Shown here piece by piece: positions 17,460 through 25,837 of a DNA stretch of 48,397 nt (the first letter of the stretch is position 1; every line of letters starts with the position of its first letter). Where the stretch lies: assembly GCF_030269125.1 (NCBI RefSeq), contig NZ_BSSM01000029.1, positions 1 through 48,397 on the forward strand, read 5' to 3'. A program made the position numbers and the translations under genes. The stretch comes from Streptomyces hygroscopicus subsp. hygroscopicus. GTDB lineage: Bacteria > Actinomycetota > Actinomycetes > Streptomycetales > Streptomycetaceae. The notes under the pieces are model-generated. The model had not been told where the DNA came from. It saw only the letters and a program-made list of their open reading frames with translations, and searched no databases.

Positions 17460-17850
17460 CCGACGGAGGCCGAGAGCCCCACCCCTCCCTTGCTGCTGCG
17501 GTGGCCGCCCGGCAGCTCCATCGGTTCGCCGGACCGCATCCCGGTCAACGCGGAGGTGGCGACCGTACAGGCGTGGCCGGCGACCCGGATCAGGGCATCA
17601 GCGGCCCTGTTCCACAGGGGCAAGGACCAGGGGACCAACCCGCCGATGTCCGCGCGAGGGGCGCTGGCAGGGTTGCGACACCAGAGGTACTCGGGGCCGA
17701 CCTCTGCGACCGCCTCTTCCAGCAGCGGCCGGACCGGACGAAGAGAGCCTTGTCGATGTCACGGTGTCCCGTCGGCCGCGGCGGATGCTGGACGTCGGCT
17801 GTCAGCAACGGACCCTTCGGGTCCCACCCCAGCCGGAGGCGCTTGCTCAC
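17460..17850 (-). pseudogene. Recombinase-like fragment, frameshifted
   Basis: From a GTG at 17850 the minus strand reads SKRLRLGWDPKGPLLTADVQ up to KALFVRSG, then shifts frame into EEAVAEVGPEYLWCRNPASA, VPWSLPLWNRAADALIRVAG and TVATSALTGMRSGEPMEL. ALTGMRSGE matches the box with the first catalytic Arg of tyrosine recombinases, so I read it as an integrase piece, with moderate confidence. Nothing after that box survives. Its GTG overlaps the stop of the upstream fragment by four bases (GTGA), which shows the two were once coupled. Confidence 0.45.
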
Positions 17851-18070
17851 CGGAAGTCCTCAATCCGCGCCAGCGGCTGCCCCGTCCGCAGATGTTCCTC
17901 GCCAAGCTCGGCAAGCCGGTAGCCGTCCCGCATGTTCCTCGACCACTCGACATCGCGCCAGACTCGCGCTCGGCCCGCGGCTCGGCCCCGCAAGTCCACG
18001 ATGTGCGGTCGGAGCACGTCGACCAGGTTCAGGCACGCCGTCAGCGGCTACAGGTGTCGGACGGCCGCGA
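17847..18070 (-). pseudogene. Unrecognised gene fragment cut by IS5-like sequence
   Basis: The minus strand encodes LTACLNLVDVLRPHIVDLRG, RAAGRARVWRDVEWSRNMRD and GYRLAELGEEHLRTGQPLAR before a stop at 17847. The sequence is protein-like with good codon usage, but I do not know the family. An in-frame TAG lies just upstream, and the IS5-like sequence starts there. It was probably the first of two coupled genes with the fragment at 17460-17850, as in multi-gene recombinase units. Confidence 0.4.
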
Positions 18071-18079
18071 TCGCCTCGG

Positions 18080-18639
18080 TCGAGCACGCGAAGGCCGGCC
18101 CGAGAGGATCCGGCGACCACGCCATCGGTCGCTCCCGCGGCGGACCGACCACAAAGATCCACCTCGCCGCCGATGCCCGCTGCCGGCCCCTCGCGCTCGT
18201 CCTCGCCGCCGATGCCCGCTGCCGGCCCCTCGCGTTCGTCCTCAACGCCGGCAAAGCCGGTGATGCACCCGCCTTCACCGACGTCATGGCCCGCCTACGC
18301 GTTCCCCGTCGACGAGGGCGACCCGGCACCAGGCCGGACATGGTCCTGGCCGACAAGGCTTACTCCTCCCGCGCGATCCGTGAACACCCGCGCGAGCGCG
18401 GCATCCGGGCAGTGACCCCCGTCCCCGCAGACCAGCGCGGCCACCGGCTCCGTCGGGGCAGCCGAGGCGGCAGGCCACCGGCCTTCGACCGCGAGACCTG
18501 CAAGCAGCGCAACACCGTCGAGTGGTGCATGAACCGCCTGAAGCAGTGGTGAGGCATCGCCACCCGCTACGAGAAGACCGCCACCATCTACCTGGCCGGA
18601 CTCCACATCGCGGGCATCTTCCTCTGGTCCGCCCGATGA
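18080..18639 (+). pseudogene. IS5-family transposase, C-terminal remnant
   Basis: The plus strand reads DHAIGRSRGGPTTKIHLAAD, MVLADKAYSSRAIREHPRER and NTVEWCMNRLKQW, then a TGA at 18550-18552, then GIATRYEKTATIYLAGLHIA to a natural stop at 18639. DKAYSS carries the second Asp of the DDE triad, and the N-V-E region the Glu. The N-terminal half with the first Asp is missing, there is an internal stop, and 13 residues are duplicated. The element is inactive and interrupts the gene fragment before it. Confidence 0.75.
18163..18240 (+). repeat. 39-bp perfect-length tandem duplication
   Basis: Positions 18163-18201 and 18202-18240 are the same 39-bp unit differing at one base (CGCGCTCGTC versus CGCGTTCGTC). 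In the transposase frame they give the 13-residue unit LAADARCRPLA(L/F)V twice. The unit normally occurs once, so this is a slippage duplication after inactivation or part of it. Confidence 0.9.
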
Positions 18640-18654
18640 TCCGAACGAAACTGC

Positions 18655-19110
18655 CTAGGCGTCGGGGATCACGTGCATCGCGGCCTCCTCCGCCGACGCA
18701 CCGGCCCCGTCCAGTCCCACGTCGGACGCGAACAGGTCGGACTGGGTGTTCTCGTGACTGCCTTCGTCCGGCGCGAGGAGCCGGCCCGCGCGCCGGCCGC
18801 CGACCTCGTCGTCGAGCGGTTCGCCGTCGGTGTCCCAGACATCGCCGATGCCGTCGCCCTCCGGGACCCCGATGTCGGGCACCTCCTCCGCGAGGCGCTC
18901 GTCCAGGCTCTCTCCGCGCCACCGCTCCGACGCGGTGACACCGGTGTGCTCCACGCCCCACGGCCTGTCCGGGGGTGAGTAGCCCTCGTCCAGGACCTCG
19001 TCGCCGCCCCGGTACTCCAGGGTGTCCGACGCATCCAGCAGACCGGCGTCGTCGCGCACCTCGGACCCGTCCGGCTGGTACACCTCGTCACCCATCGTCT
19101 CGTCAGTCAT
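18655..19110 (-). CDS. DUF5709 family protein
   Basis: This 151-aa, very acidic protein begins MTDETMGDEVYQPDGSEVRD at an ATG with a good GGAGG ribosome site. YQPDGSEV..DAGLLD, a WGVEHTG-like segment (RPWGVEHTGVTASERWRGES) and SLDERLAEEVPDIG are typical of the DUF5709 proteins common in Streptomyces. There is no membrane segment or signal peptide. The function is unknown; the acidic, low-complexity make-up suggests a flexible cytoplasmic protein. It is next to, and on the same strand as, the DUF4232 lipoprotein gene 55 bp upstream, so the two may be co-transcribed. Confidence 0.85.
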   Translation of the reverse strand: MTDETMGDEVYQPDGSEVRDDAGLLDASDTLEYRGGDEVLDEGYSPPDRPWGVEHTGVTASERWRGESLDERLAEEVPDIGVPEGDGIGDVWDTDGEPLDDEVGGRRAGRLLAPDEGSHENTQSDLFASDVGLDGAGASAEEAAMHVIPDA

Positions 19111-19165
19111 CCGTGCCTCCGTCTTCCTTCCGTATCTGCTTCCGTGTGCCGCCCTGATCGCGGGA

Positions 19166-19816
19166 TCAGGAGCCGTCGCCCGCTCTGAGGGGGCTCAGCC
19201 GGGGCACCGACGCCTTGCCCGTGTCGGAGACCTCGCCACCGGTCCAGCTGACCGGGATCCAGGCCGTCTCGTCGGGCGGCGTGATGCGCAGGACCGCCGG
19301 TGTCACGGTGGTGACGCCGGTGACCGCCGGGTTGGTGTACGTCATCGCCGACCAGGCGGCGGCTCCGGGGGCCAGCGTCACGGTCTGCTGCGCCTCGCCG
19401 GTGGCCCGCTCCGGATCCGGGGTGACCGCCTCGCCCACGCGGTTGACGAACGCCACTCCGGGGAAGCCGCGGACCGTGCAGGTGCGGTGGGAAGCGTTGG
19501 TCAGGACGAGGGCGAAGTTCGACTGACCGGCTCCGGGGTGGTCGGCCCCGACGGACGCCCTCAGTTCGGAGGTGTGGCAGCGGCGCCCCGTCGCCGGCAC
19601 GGCGGGCTCCGACGACGCCGTACCGGCGCCGCCGGACGAGGTGGTCGGGGACGGGCCGGAGGTACCGTCGCCGGCAGTCCCCGTTGCGGTGGGGCCGCCG
19701 GTCGAGGCGGCCCCGGACGGGCTGACGCCCGCTGCGCCGTCGGTGCTCTGGCTCGTGCAGCCGGTCAGTACGGCGCACCCGATGAGGAGGCCGGGCAGGA
19801 GGAGTCGGGGTGTCAT
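19166..19816 (-). CDS. DUF4232 domain lipoprotein
   Basis: This 216-aa protein starts MTPRLLLPGLLIGCAVLTGC. That is a lipoprotein signal peptide with lipobox LTGC, so Cys20 should be lipidated and the protein anchored outside the membrane. A Ser/Thr/Gly-rich linker follows (about 22-75). The DUF4232 domain comes next: CHTSELRASVGADHPGAGQS, FALVLTNASHRTCTVRGFPG and a closing beta-rich part. Its two cysteines probably form a disulfide. DUF4232 is widespread in actinomycete secreted proteins and has no settled function. The frame stays open upstream into a MaoC-like fragment, but the lipobox fixes the ATG at 19816. Confidence 0.8.
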   Translation of the reverse strand: MTPRLLLPGLLIGCAVLTGCTSQSTDGAAGVSPSGAASTGGPTATGTAGDGTSGPSPTTSSGGAGTASSEPAVPATGRRCHTSELRASVGADHPGAGQSNFALVLTNASHRTCTVRGFPGVAFVNRVGEAVTPDPERATGEAQQTVTLAPGAAAWSAMTYTNPAVTGVTTVTPAVLRITPPDETAWIPVSWTGGEVSDTGKASVPRLSPLRAGDGS

Positions 19817-19879
19817 GCCGCTTGCCGGTATCGCTGACGCGGCCCCGACGGCACGAGTTCGCCGCGTCGGTTGCGGAGG

Positions 19880-20032
19880 GTGGGCGTGGGCGTCCGTGAG
19901 GGTGCGGCCGGGTGCCCGGAAGACCTCGTCGACGCGCAGGTCTTCGAACGTCCCGGGCGCCACGACCTGGAGCGCGTCGGGGTCGGACGCGGCCGGTGCG
20001 GCCGGCGCAGGGCCCGTGTCGGGCTGTGTCAT
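19880..20032 (-). pseudogene. MaoC-like dehydratase, N-terminal stub
   Basis: From an ATG at 20032 the minus strand reads MTQPDTGPAP, then GTFEDLRVDEVFRAPGRTLT and DAHAH. F-DL-VGEVF..PGRT(L/V)T..H is the usual opening of MaoC-like (hotdog) enoyl-CoA hydratases. The fold is not continued: low-complexity sequence follows and the frame runs on into the lipoprotein gene. A deletion probably removed the remaining 100 or so residues. The short match makes this call tentative. Confidence 0.4.
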
Positions 20033-20100
20033 CGAACTGTCCTCTCGTGGCGGGTGTGGTGTCGCGCGCGGCCCCGCCGGTCCGCGGGACCGCGCGCGGA

Positions 20101-20952
20101 TCAGCGGCCGGGGCGAACGGAACGGACGGCCCTCAGGATCAGGTCGGAGACCGGGCCGGGGTCGGTCACCGACACGGCGTGCGGCGCGCGGACGGTGACG
20201 GTGTGGGCGCGGGCGCGCTCGGCCATCCACCGCTCGGCGGCCGGCGGGATGTTGCGGTCCTCGCTCGCGACGAGGTACCAGCTGGGGATGTTCTGCCACG
20301 CGGCGGCGGTGGCCGGCTCCTGGAGCGCGGCGAGGGTGATGGGGCGCTGTCCCGCGGCCATGACCTGCGCGGTCCTGACCGGCACACCCGCCGCGAACTG
20401 CTCGCGGAACAGCTCCCTCTTGATGACCAGTTCGGCCCCCTGTCCCCCGCCCGGCAGCGGGTAGTACTGGGTGGCGGTGGCCTGGCCCAGGGTGCTGCCG
20501 GGGAACTTGTCGGTGAGCTGGAGCGCGCTCTCCCCGATCTCGGGCACGAAGGCGGCGATGTAGACCAGGGCCTCGACCTGCCGGGCGCCGGCCGCGGCCT
20601 GGCTGATGACCGCACCGCCGTAAGAGTGCCCGACCAGCACGATCGGACCGGTGACGCTGTCCAGGACGCTGCGGATGTAGGCGGCGTCGCTCGCCAGTCC
20701 GCGCAGCGGCAGGGCCGGTGCCAGGACGCGGTGGCCCTGCCGTTGCAGGCGCTCGACGACGCCGGTCCAGCTGGAGGCGTCGGCGAACGCGCCGTGGATC
20801 AGGACGACGGTGGGTGTGTCAGGGTGCCGGTGCGGTCGGCGGGGCCGGTCGGCCGCCGCCGGCGCGGAGAACGCGGCGCCCGCGGTGCCCAGCACGGCGG
20901 CGCCGGCCAGGAGGGACGTGGTCACGGTACGGCGCGAGACGGGTGAGTTCAT
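20101..20952 (-). CDS. Secreted alpha/beta hydrolase with Tat-like signal
   Basis: This 283-aa protein opens MNSPVSRRTVTTSLLAGAAV with a twin-arginine-type signal (SRRTVTT plus hydrophobic stretch), cut near AFSAPAAA. The mature part is an alpha/beta hydrolase: VVLIHGAFADASSW (oxyanion loop), VLVGHSYGG (nucleophile Ser in GHSYG), ASEDRN for the acid, and a late His in RAPHAVSVTDP. It resembles the salicylate-esterase/hydroxynitrile-lyase-like group often annotated as "alpha/beta fold hydrolase". The next gene on the strand encodes a shorter relative without a signal. Substrate unknown; an ester or small aromatic compound is plausible. Confidence 0.88.
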   Translation of the reverse strand: MNSPVSRRTVTTSLLAGAAVLGTAGAAFSAPAAADRPRRPHRHPDTPTVVLIHGAFADASSWTGVVERLQRQGHRVLAPALPLRGLASDAAYIRSVLDSVTGPIVLVGHSYGGAVISQAAAGARQVEALVYIAAFVPEIGESALQLTDKFPGSTLGQATATQYYPLPGGGQGAELVIKRELFREQFAAGVPVRTAQVMAAGQRPITLAALQEPATAAAWQNIPSWYLVASEDRNIPPAAERWMAERARAHTVTVRAPHAVSVTDPGPVSDLILRAVRSVRPGR

Positions 20953-21023
20953 GGTTCGCTCTCTGCGGAGGGGGACGGCCGTTTCGGCACGGCCGGCGGT
21001 CGGGCGTGGGCGCGGCGGGCGCC

Positions 21024-21749
21024 TCAGGCGGAGGTGGCCCGGACGGCTTCCTCGATCAGCTCGACGACGCGCTCGGGGTGGGAGAGCATCACCAGGTGGG
21101 AGGAGTCGACCTCGACGGTGGTCATGCCGGCCCGCTGGTAGCCGTAGCGCTCGACGTCCGGGTTGATGGTGTGGTCCGAGGAGGCGACGAGGCCCCAGGA
21201 GGGCTTGGTCTTCCAGGCGGCGGCCGGGGCCGCGTCGGCGAACGCCTGCGCCGCGAGCGGGCGCTGGGAGACGGCGAGGACCTCGGCGAGGCGGTGGGCG
21301 ACGTCGGCGGCGAAGATGGCCGGGAACTTGTCGGGCCGGACCGACACATCGGTGCCGGTCTCGGTCGAGCCCTCGATGGGGAACGGCGTGTAGACGAGCG
21401 CGGCGGCGAGGTCGGAGTCGGGGAAACGACCCTGCAGCTCGCCGAGGCTCTCGCCCTTCTCCAGGGCGTAACCGGCCAGGTACACCAGCGCGTTGACGTT
21501 GTCCTCGGTGCCCGCGACCGTGATCACGGCGCCGCCGTAGGAGTGGCCGACCAGAACGACGGGGCCGGGTATCTGGCGGACGATCGAGGCGATGTAGGCG
21601 GCGTCACCGATCAGGCTGCGGTTGGGGACGGCCGGGGCGACCACGTCCAGGCCGCGGGCGATCAGCCGCGGGATCACCTGCTCGTAGCTGGAGGCGTCGG
21701 CGAACGCGCCGTGGACGAGGACGACGGTCGGCTTGGGCGAAGGAGACAT
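21024..21749 (-). CDS. Cytoplasmic alpha/beta hydrolase, paralogue of its neighbour
   Basis: This 241-aa protein starts MSPSPKPTVVLVHGAFADAS, with no signal peptide. VLVGHSYGGAVITVAGTEDN holds the nucleophile Ser, ASSDHTINPD the likely acid, and DSSHLVMLSHPERV the catalytic His. It follows the secreted paralogue's layout (HGAFADASS, GDAAYI, GHSYGG, KFP, QRPL) closely, so the pair arose by duplication followed by gain or loss of an export signal. Both are on the minus strand, 71 bp apart, with this one upstream. Substrate is unknown. Confidence 0.88.
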   Translation of the reverse strand: MSPSPKPTVVLVHGAFADASSYEQVIPRLIARGLDVVAPAVPNRSLIGDAAYIASIVRQIPGPVVLVGHSYGGAVITVAGTEDNVNALVYLAGYALEKGESLGELQGRFPDSDLAAALVYTPFPIEGSTETGTDVSVRPDKFPAIFAADVAHRLAEVLAVSQRPLAAQAFADAAPAAAWKTKPSWGLVASSDHTINPDVERYGYQRAGMTTVEVDSSHLVMLSHPERVVELIEEAVRATSA

Positions 21750-21945
21750 GGGAGGAATCGCTTTCGGGTGTCGTGGCCGGCGCCCGGAACGGCCTGCCGG
21801 CCGGGGCGCTGGAGGGTGCCGAGCGGGCTGCCGCCGGTACGTGGGGAAACCTACTGACGGGCGATGAGGAAAGGTTGTCCCTCAGTGCCCTGGCAGCGGC
21901 CTGTCCGTGTGCACCGCCGGAGTGCGCCGCCGGGCGGTCGGCCGC

Positions 21946-23688
21946 TCACGGCCGCGGGACGTTGCGGAGGTTCACCCGGGCCAGGTCGATCATGCGTCCG
22001 ACGCCGCCCGTGAGAACGGTGCGGCCGGCGGACAGCGCGAAGCCGGTGACCTGCTCTGTGGTGATCTTGGGTGGCAGCGCGAGGGCGTTGGGATCGGTGA
22101 CCACGTCGACCAGCGCCGGCCCGTCGTGGGCGAACGCTTCCCGCAGGGCCTCGCGCACCTGCGCGGGCTTCTCGACCCGGATGCCGCGCGCGCCGGCGGC
22201 TTCGGCGATGGCCGCGAAGTCGGTGTGCGGGTAGCCGGTGCCGTGCGGCGGCAGGCCGTCGACCATCATCTCCAGATCGACCATGCCCAGCGAGGAGTTG
22301 TTGAAGACGACCACCTTCACCGGCAGGCCGTACTGCACGAGCGTGAGGAAGTCGCCCATCAGCATGGAGAATCCGCCGTCGCCCGAGAGGGACACGACCT
22401 GCCGCGAGCGGTCGAGGAACTGTGCGCCGATGGCCTGGGGCAGGGCGTTGGCCATGGAACCGTGCACGAACGAGCCGAGAACGCGGCGCCGGCCGTTCGG
22501 GGTCAGGTAACGGGCCGCCCACACGCAGCACATGCCGGTGTCCACGGTGAACACCGCGTCGGCGGCGGCCTCCTCGTCGAGCACGGAGGCCACGTACTCG
22601 GGATGGATCGGGGTGTGCCCGCCGACGTCGTGGGTATACGCCCCGACGGCGCCTTCGAGCTCGCGGACGTGGTGGCGCAGCATCCGGTCGAGGAACCGGC
22701 GGGACGGCTTCTCCCGCACGGCGGGGGTCAGGCACCGCAGTGTCTCCCGCACGTCCCCCCACACCGCGAAGTCCAACTGGGTACGCCGTCCGAGTCGTTC
22801 GGGCTGGATGTCGACCTGGACGGTCCGCACGTGGCGCGGCAGGAAGTCCGTGTACGGGAAGTCCGTGCCGAGGAGCAGCAGCAGGTCGCACTCGTGCATC
22901 GCCTCGTAGGCGGCGCCGTAGCCCAGCAGGCCGGACATGCCGACGTCGTACGGGTTGTCGTACTGGATGTGCTCCTTGCCGCGCAGGGCGTGGCCCACGG
23001 GGGCCTTCACCTTCTCGGCGAACGCCATCACCTCCGCGTGGGCGCCTTCGACGCCCCGGCCGCAGAACACCGTCACCTTCTCGGCGGCGTCCACCAGTTC
23101 GGCGAGCCGGGTCAGTTCCTCGTCCGCCGGCCGTACCGTCGGCCGGTCCAGCGGCAGGTGGAGTTCCGCCCCGCCGACCGGGGCGCGCTCGGCGGCCACG
23201 TCTCCGGGCATCGACACCACCGAGACACCGCGCCGGCCGACCGCGTGCTGGATCGCCGTCTGCACCACCCGTGGCATCTGCCGGGGCGAGGAGACCAGTT
23301 CCGAGTAGTGGCTGCACTCCTGGAACAGCCGGTCGGGATGGGTCTCCTGGAAGTAGCCGGTGCCGATCTCCCCGCTCGGGATCTGCGCCGCCAGCGCGAG
23401 GACGGGGGCCATCGAGCGGTGGGCGTCGAACAGACCGTTGATCAGATGCAGATTGCCCGGACCGCACGACCCCGCGCACGCGGCGAGCTTCCCGGTCAAC
23501 TGGGCTTCGGCGCCGGCGGCGAAGGCCGCGACCTCCTCGTGCCGGACCTGGATCCACTCCAGGGAGTCGTGCCGTCTGACGGCGTCGACGACGGGGTTCA
23601 GGCTGTCCCCGACCACCCCGTACATGCGGCGCACGCCGGCGCGGGCAAGGAGGTCGACGTACTGCTCGGCTACGGACTGTCCGGCCAT
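21946..23688 (-). CDS. poxB: Thiamine-pyrophosphate enzyme, pyruvate oxidase/dehydrogenase type
   Basis: This 580-aa protein starts MAGQSVAEQYVDLLARAGVR behind GAGGAGC. It has the three-domain layout of the POX/ALS family: N-terminal Pyr domain with the catalytic Glu (HEEVAAFAAGAE, about residues 50-61), a central FAD-type domain (about 190-330), and a C-terminal PP domain with the TPP motif GDGGFSML...NN. The length and the GVVGDSLNP, GPGNLHLINGLFDA and TDFPYTDFLP stretches fit PoxB, which oxidises pyruvate to acetate and CO2 and gives the electrons to quinone at the membrane. No acetolactate synthase small subunit is nearby. A universal stress protein gene lies just upstream, which suits stationary-phase or low-oxygen use. 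Confidence 0.85.
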   Translation of the reverse strand: MAGQSVAEQYVDLLARAGVRRMYGVVGDSLNPVVDAVRRHDSLEWIQVRHEEVAAFAAGAEAQLTGKLAACAGSCGPGNLHLINGLFDAHRSMAPVLALAAQIPSGEIGTGYFQETHPDRLFQECSHYSELVSSPRQMPRVVQTAIQHAVGRRGVSVVSMPGDVAAERAPVGGAELHLPLDRPTVRPADEELTRLAELVDAAEKVTVFCGRGVEGAHAEVMAFAEKVKAPVGHALRGKEHIQYDNPYDVGMSGLLGYGAAYEAMHECDLLLLLGTDFPYTDFLPRHVRTVQVDIQPERLGRRTQLDFAVWGDVRETLRCLTPAVREKPSRRFLDRMLRHHVRELEGAVGAYTHDVGGHTPIHPEYVASVLDEEAAADAVFTVDTGMCCVWAARYLTPNGRRRVLGSFVHGSMANALPQAIGAQFLDRSRQVVSLSGDGGFSMLMGDFLTLVQYGLPVKVVVFNNSSLGMVDLEMMVDGLPPHGTGYPHTDFAAIAEAAGARGIRVEKPAQVREALREAFAHDGPALVDVVTDPNALALPPKITTEQVTGFALSAGRTVLTGGVGRMIDLARVNLRNVPRP

Positions 23689-23826
23689 GGTGCTCCTCGG
23701 GTGGTCGCTCACGGGGTCGCGCCAGGCTAAGGAGACGCCGGGCGGGCCGGTTGTTCCTCCGTGCACCGTTCGGAGCCCGACAGCGCACCGCTCGCGACTC
23801 GGCCGTGGCCCGGGAGCGACCGTGGA

Positions 23827-23868
23827 CGAACCGGGTGCGGCACGCGGTCGCGTGCCGCACCCGGTTCG
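23827..23868. terminator. Long perfect hairpin between usp and poxB
   Basis: CGAACCGGGTGCGGCACGC (23827-23845) and GCGTGCCGCACCCGGTTCG (23850-23868) form a perfect 19-bp stem with a 4-nt loop. It lies 43 bp past the stop of the minus-strand universal stress protein gene and before the start of poxB, so it should end usp transcription and separate the two genes. Confidence 0.85.
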
Positions 23869-23910
23869 CGACGGGTCGCGGGCCCTGTGCCTCAGGCGGC
23901 CACCCTCGGC

Positions 23911-24348
23911 TCAGGCCTGGTCGGCGGAGTCGTCCGCGGGCGCCAGGAGCACGGCGACGCGGCTGCGGTGGGCGACCCTGTCGCTGACCCGGGGGTTGAC
24001 GAGCGCTTCGAGCGAGCCGCGGTGGTGGGGGCTGAGGATCAGGAGGTCGGCCTGCCACTCCTCGGCGGCGGAGGAGATGGTGGTGGCGATCTGGGTCGTC
24101 AGCGCAAAGGCGACGGTGCCCTCCGCCTCGACGCCCGCGTCACGCAGCGAGGCGAGCGCCTCGTCGAGGATGGCCTGGGCCTCGGTGTCGTCCTCCAGGG
24201 GCACCACGGCGGCAAGCGTGGCGGACGAAGGGGCGACGTGCAGAACGCTGACCTTGGCCCCGGTCAGCCGGGCCATGTCGCCGGCGAGGCGTATGACGGA
24301 GTGGCGGGCGGGGCTGGGGTCGACAGCGACAAGAATGCGCTGGAACAT
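23911..24348 (-). CDS. Universal stress protein (UspA family)
   Basis: This 145-aa single-domain protein starts MFQRILVAVDPSPARHSVIR behind AAAGGA. The first strand with Asp10 (ILVAVDPS), the VSVLHVAP strand and the C-terminal ADLLILSPHHRGSLEALVNP region are the family pattern. The usual ATP-binding G-x2-G-x9-G-S/T motif is only partly kept (SPHHRGSLEAL...SDRVAHRSRVAVLL), so nucleotide binding is uncertain. It is divergent from the monooxygenase gene at 24698 and ends in a strong hairpin, so it is probably a single-gene unit. Confidence 0.88.
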   Translation of the reverse strand: MFQRILVAVDPSPARHSVIRLAGDMARLTGAKVSVLHVAPSSATLAAVVPLEDDTEAQAILDEALASLRDAGVEAEGTVAFALTTQIATTISSAAEEWQADLLILSPHHRGSLEALVNPRVSDRVAHRSRVAVLLAPADDSADQA

Positions 24349-24697
24349 TTCTTATGTCCTTTTTCTGAGCAAATATCAAGTGTGGTGAGCATCGGGCATC
24401 CTGCTGAACAAACCAGGGGTGCCGATGTGTTCCGCGGGCCCCCGGTGTCCGGCGTTCCTCATGGAACAGTGAATCCCGGCCGGCACCGCTTCCGTGCCGC
24501 GCGCCGGGTGGAAGTGCTTCCCCGGGCAAAACTCCGTGCGTTGTGCGACAAGCTCCCCGGTCATCGCGTCTTAGGGTCGCGGGAGGAATCGCGTCAGCGC
24601 CCTGGAAGGGCCGCGATCCGCATGGCCGGCGGCGTCGCATCTCGGATCGCCGAATTCTGTGCCGCCCGGCTTTCTCCCACGGTGAAAGGAATTCCCC
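24349..24697. other. Divergent promoter region, no gene seen
   Basis: These 349 bp separate the minus-strand usp gene and the plus-strand monooxygenase gene and must contain both promoters. The first part (24349-24400) is noticeably AT-richer than the surroundings (TTTTTCTGAGCAAATATC). I see no convincing palindromic operator and no coding frame. Confidence 0.5.
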
Positions 24698-25837
24698 ATG
24701 CCCCCGGAAAACATAGCGCCGAGCACACAATTCGGTGTCTTCACGGTCGGTGACGTCACGCCGGACCCGACCACGGGGCGTACGCCGTCCGAGCGTGAGC
24801 GGATCAAGGCCATGGTCGCGATCGCGCTGAAGGCGGAGGAGGTCGGTCTGGACGTCTTCGCGACGGGGGAGCACCACAACCCGCCGTTCGTGCCGTCGTC
24901 GCCGACCACGATGCTCGGCTACATAGCGGCGCGCACGGAGAAGCTGGTCCTTTCCACATCGACGACGCTGATCACCACGAACGACCCGGTGAAGATCGCG
25001 GAGGACTTCGCGATGCTCCAGCACCTGGCGGACGGGCGGGTGGATCTGATGATGGGCCGTGGCAACACGGGCCCGGTGTATCCGTGGTTCGGCAAGGACA
25101 TCCGCGAGGGCATCAACCTGGCGGTGGAGAACTACGCGCTGCTGCGCCGGCTGTGGCGTGAGGACGTCGTCGACTGGGAGGGCAAGTTCCGTACGCCGTT
25201 GCAGGGGTTCACCTCGACTCCGCGGCCGCTGGACGGTGTGGCGCCGTTCGTGTGGCACGGTTCGATCCGGTCGCCGGAGATCGCGGAGCAGGCGGCGTAC
25301 TACGGCGACGGCTTCTTCCACAACAACATCTTCTGGCCGACGGGTCACACCCGGCGGATGATCGAGCTGTACCGCAACCGGTACGCCCACTACGGGCACG
25401 GCACGCCGGAGCAGGCGATCGTCGGGCTGGGTGGTCAGGTGTTCATGCGGAGGAACTCGCAGGACGCGGTGCGCGAGTTCCGGCCGTACTTCGACAACGC
25501 GCCGGTGTACGGGCACGGTCCGTCACTGGAGGAGTTCACGGAGCAGACGCCGCTGACGGTGGGTTCGCCGCAGCAGGTGATCGAGCGGACCCTGTCGTTC
25601 CGGGAGTACGCGGGTGACTACCAGCGCCAGTTGTTCCTGATGGACCACGCGGGGCTGCCGCTGAAGACCGTCCTGGAGCAGCTGGACATGCTCGGCGAGG
25701 AGGTCGTGCCGGTGCTGCGCGAGGAGTTCGCGAAGAACCGTCCGGCGAACGTGCCGGACGCGCCGACCCACCGGTCGCTGCTGGCCGCGAAGGACACGAA
25801 GGACGCGAAGGACGCGAAGGAGGAGAGCACGGTATGA
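24698..25837 (+). CDS. LLM-class flavin-dependent oxidoreductase
   Basis: This 379-aa protein starts at an ATG behind AAAGGAATT. It is a luciferase-like TIM-barrel monooxygenase: LDVFATGEHHNPPFVPSSPT, LVLSTSTTLITTNDPVKIAE, DGRVDLMMGRGNTGPVYPWF and FVWHGSIRSPEIAEQAAYYG are characteristic stretches. These enzymes use reduced FMN and oxygen. The C-terminus ends in a charged repeat KDTKDAKDAKEE made of 9-bp DNA units. The next gene encodes an FMN reductase and overlaps by four bases (ATGA), so the pair is the usual two-component monooxygenase, with the reductase feeding FMNH2. The substrate is unknown. Confidence 0.92.
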   Translation: MPPENIAPSTQFGVFTVGDVTPDPTTGRTPSERERIKAMVAIALKAEEVGLDVFATGEHHNPPFVPSSPTTMLGYIAARTEKLVLSTSTTLITTNDPVKIAEDFAMLQHLADGRVDLMMGRGNTGPVYPWFGKDIREGINLAVENYALLRRLWREDVVDWEGKFRTPLQGFTSTPRPLDGVAPFVWHGSIRSPEIAEQAAYYGDGFFHNNIFWPTGHTRRMIELYRNRYAHYGHGTPEQAIVGLGGQVFMRRNSQDAVREFRPYFDNAPVYGHGPSLEEFTEQTPLTVGSPQQVIERTLSFREYAGDYQRQLFLMDHAGLPLKTVLEQLDMLGEEVVPVLREEFAKNRPANVPDAPTHRSLLAAKDTKDAKDAKEESTV

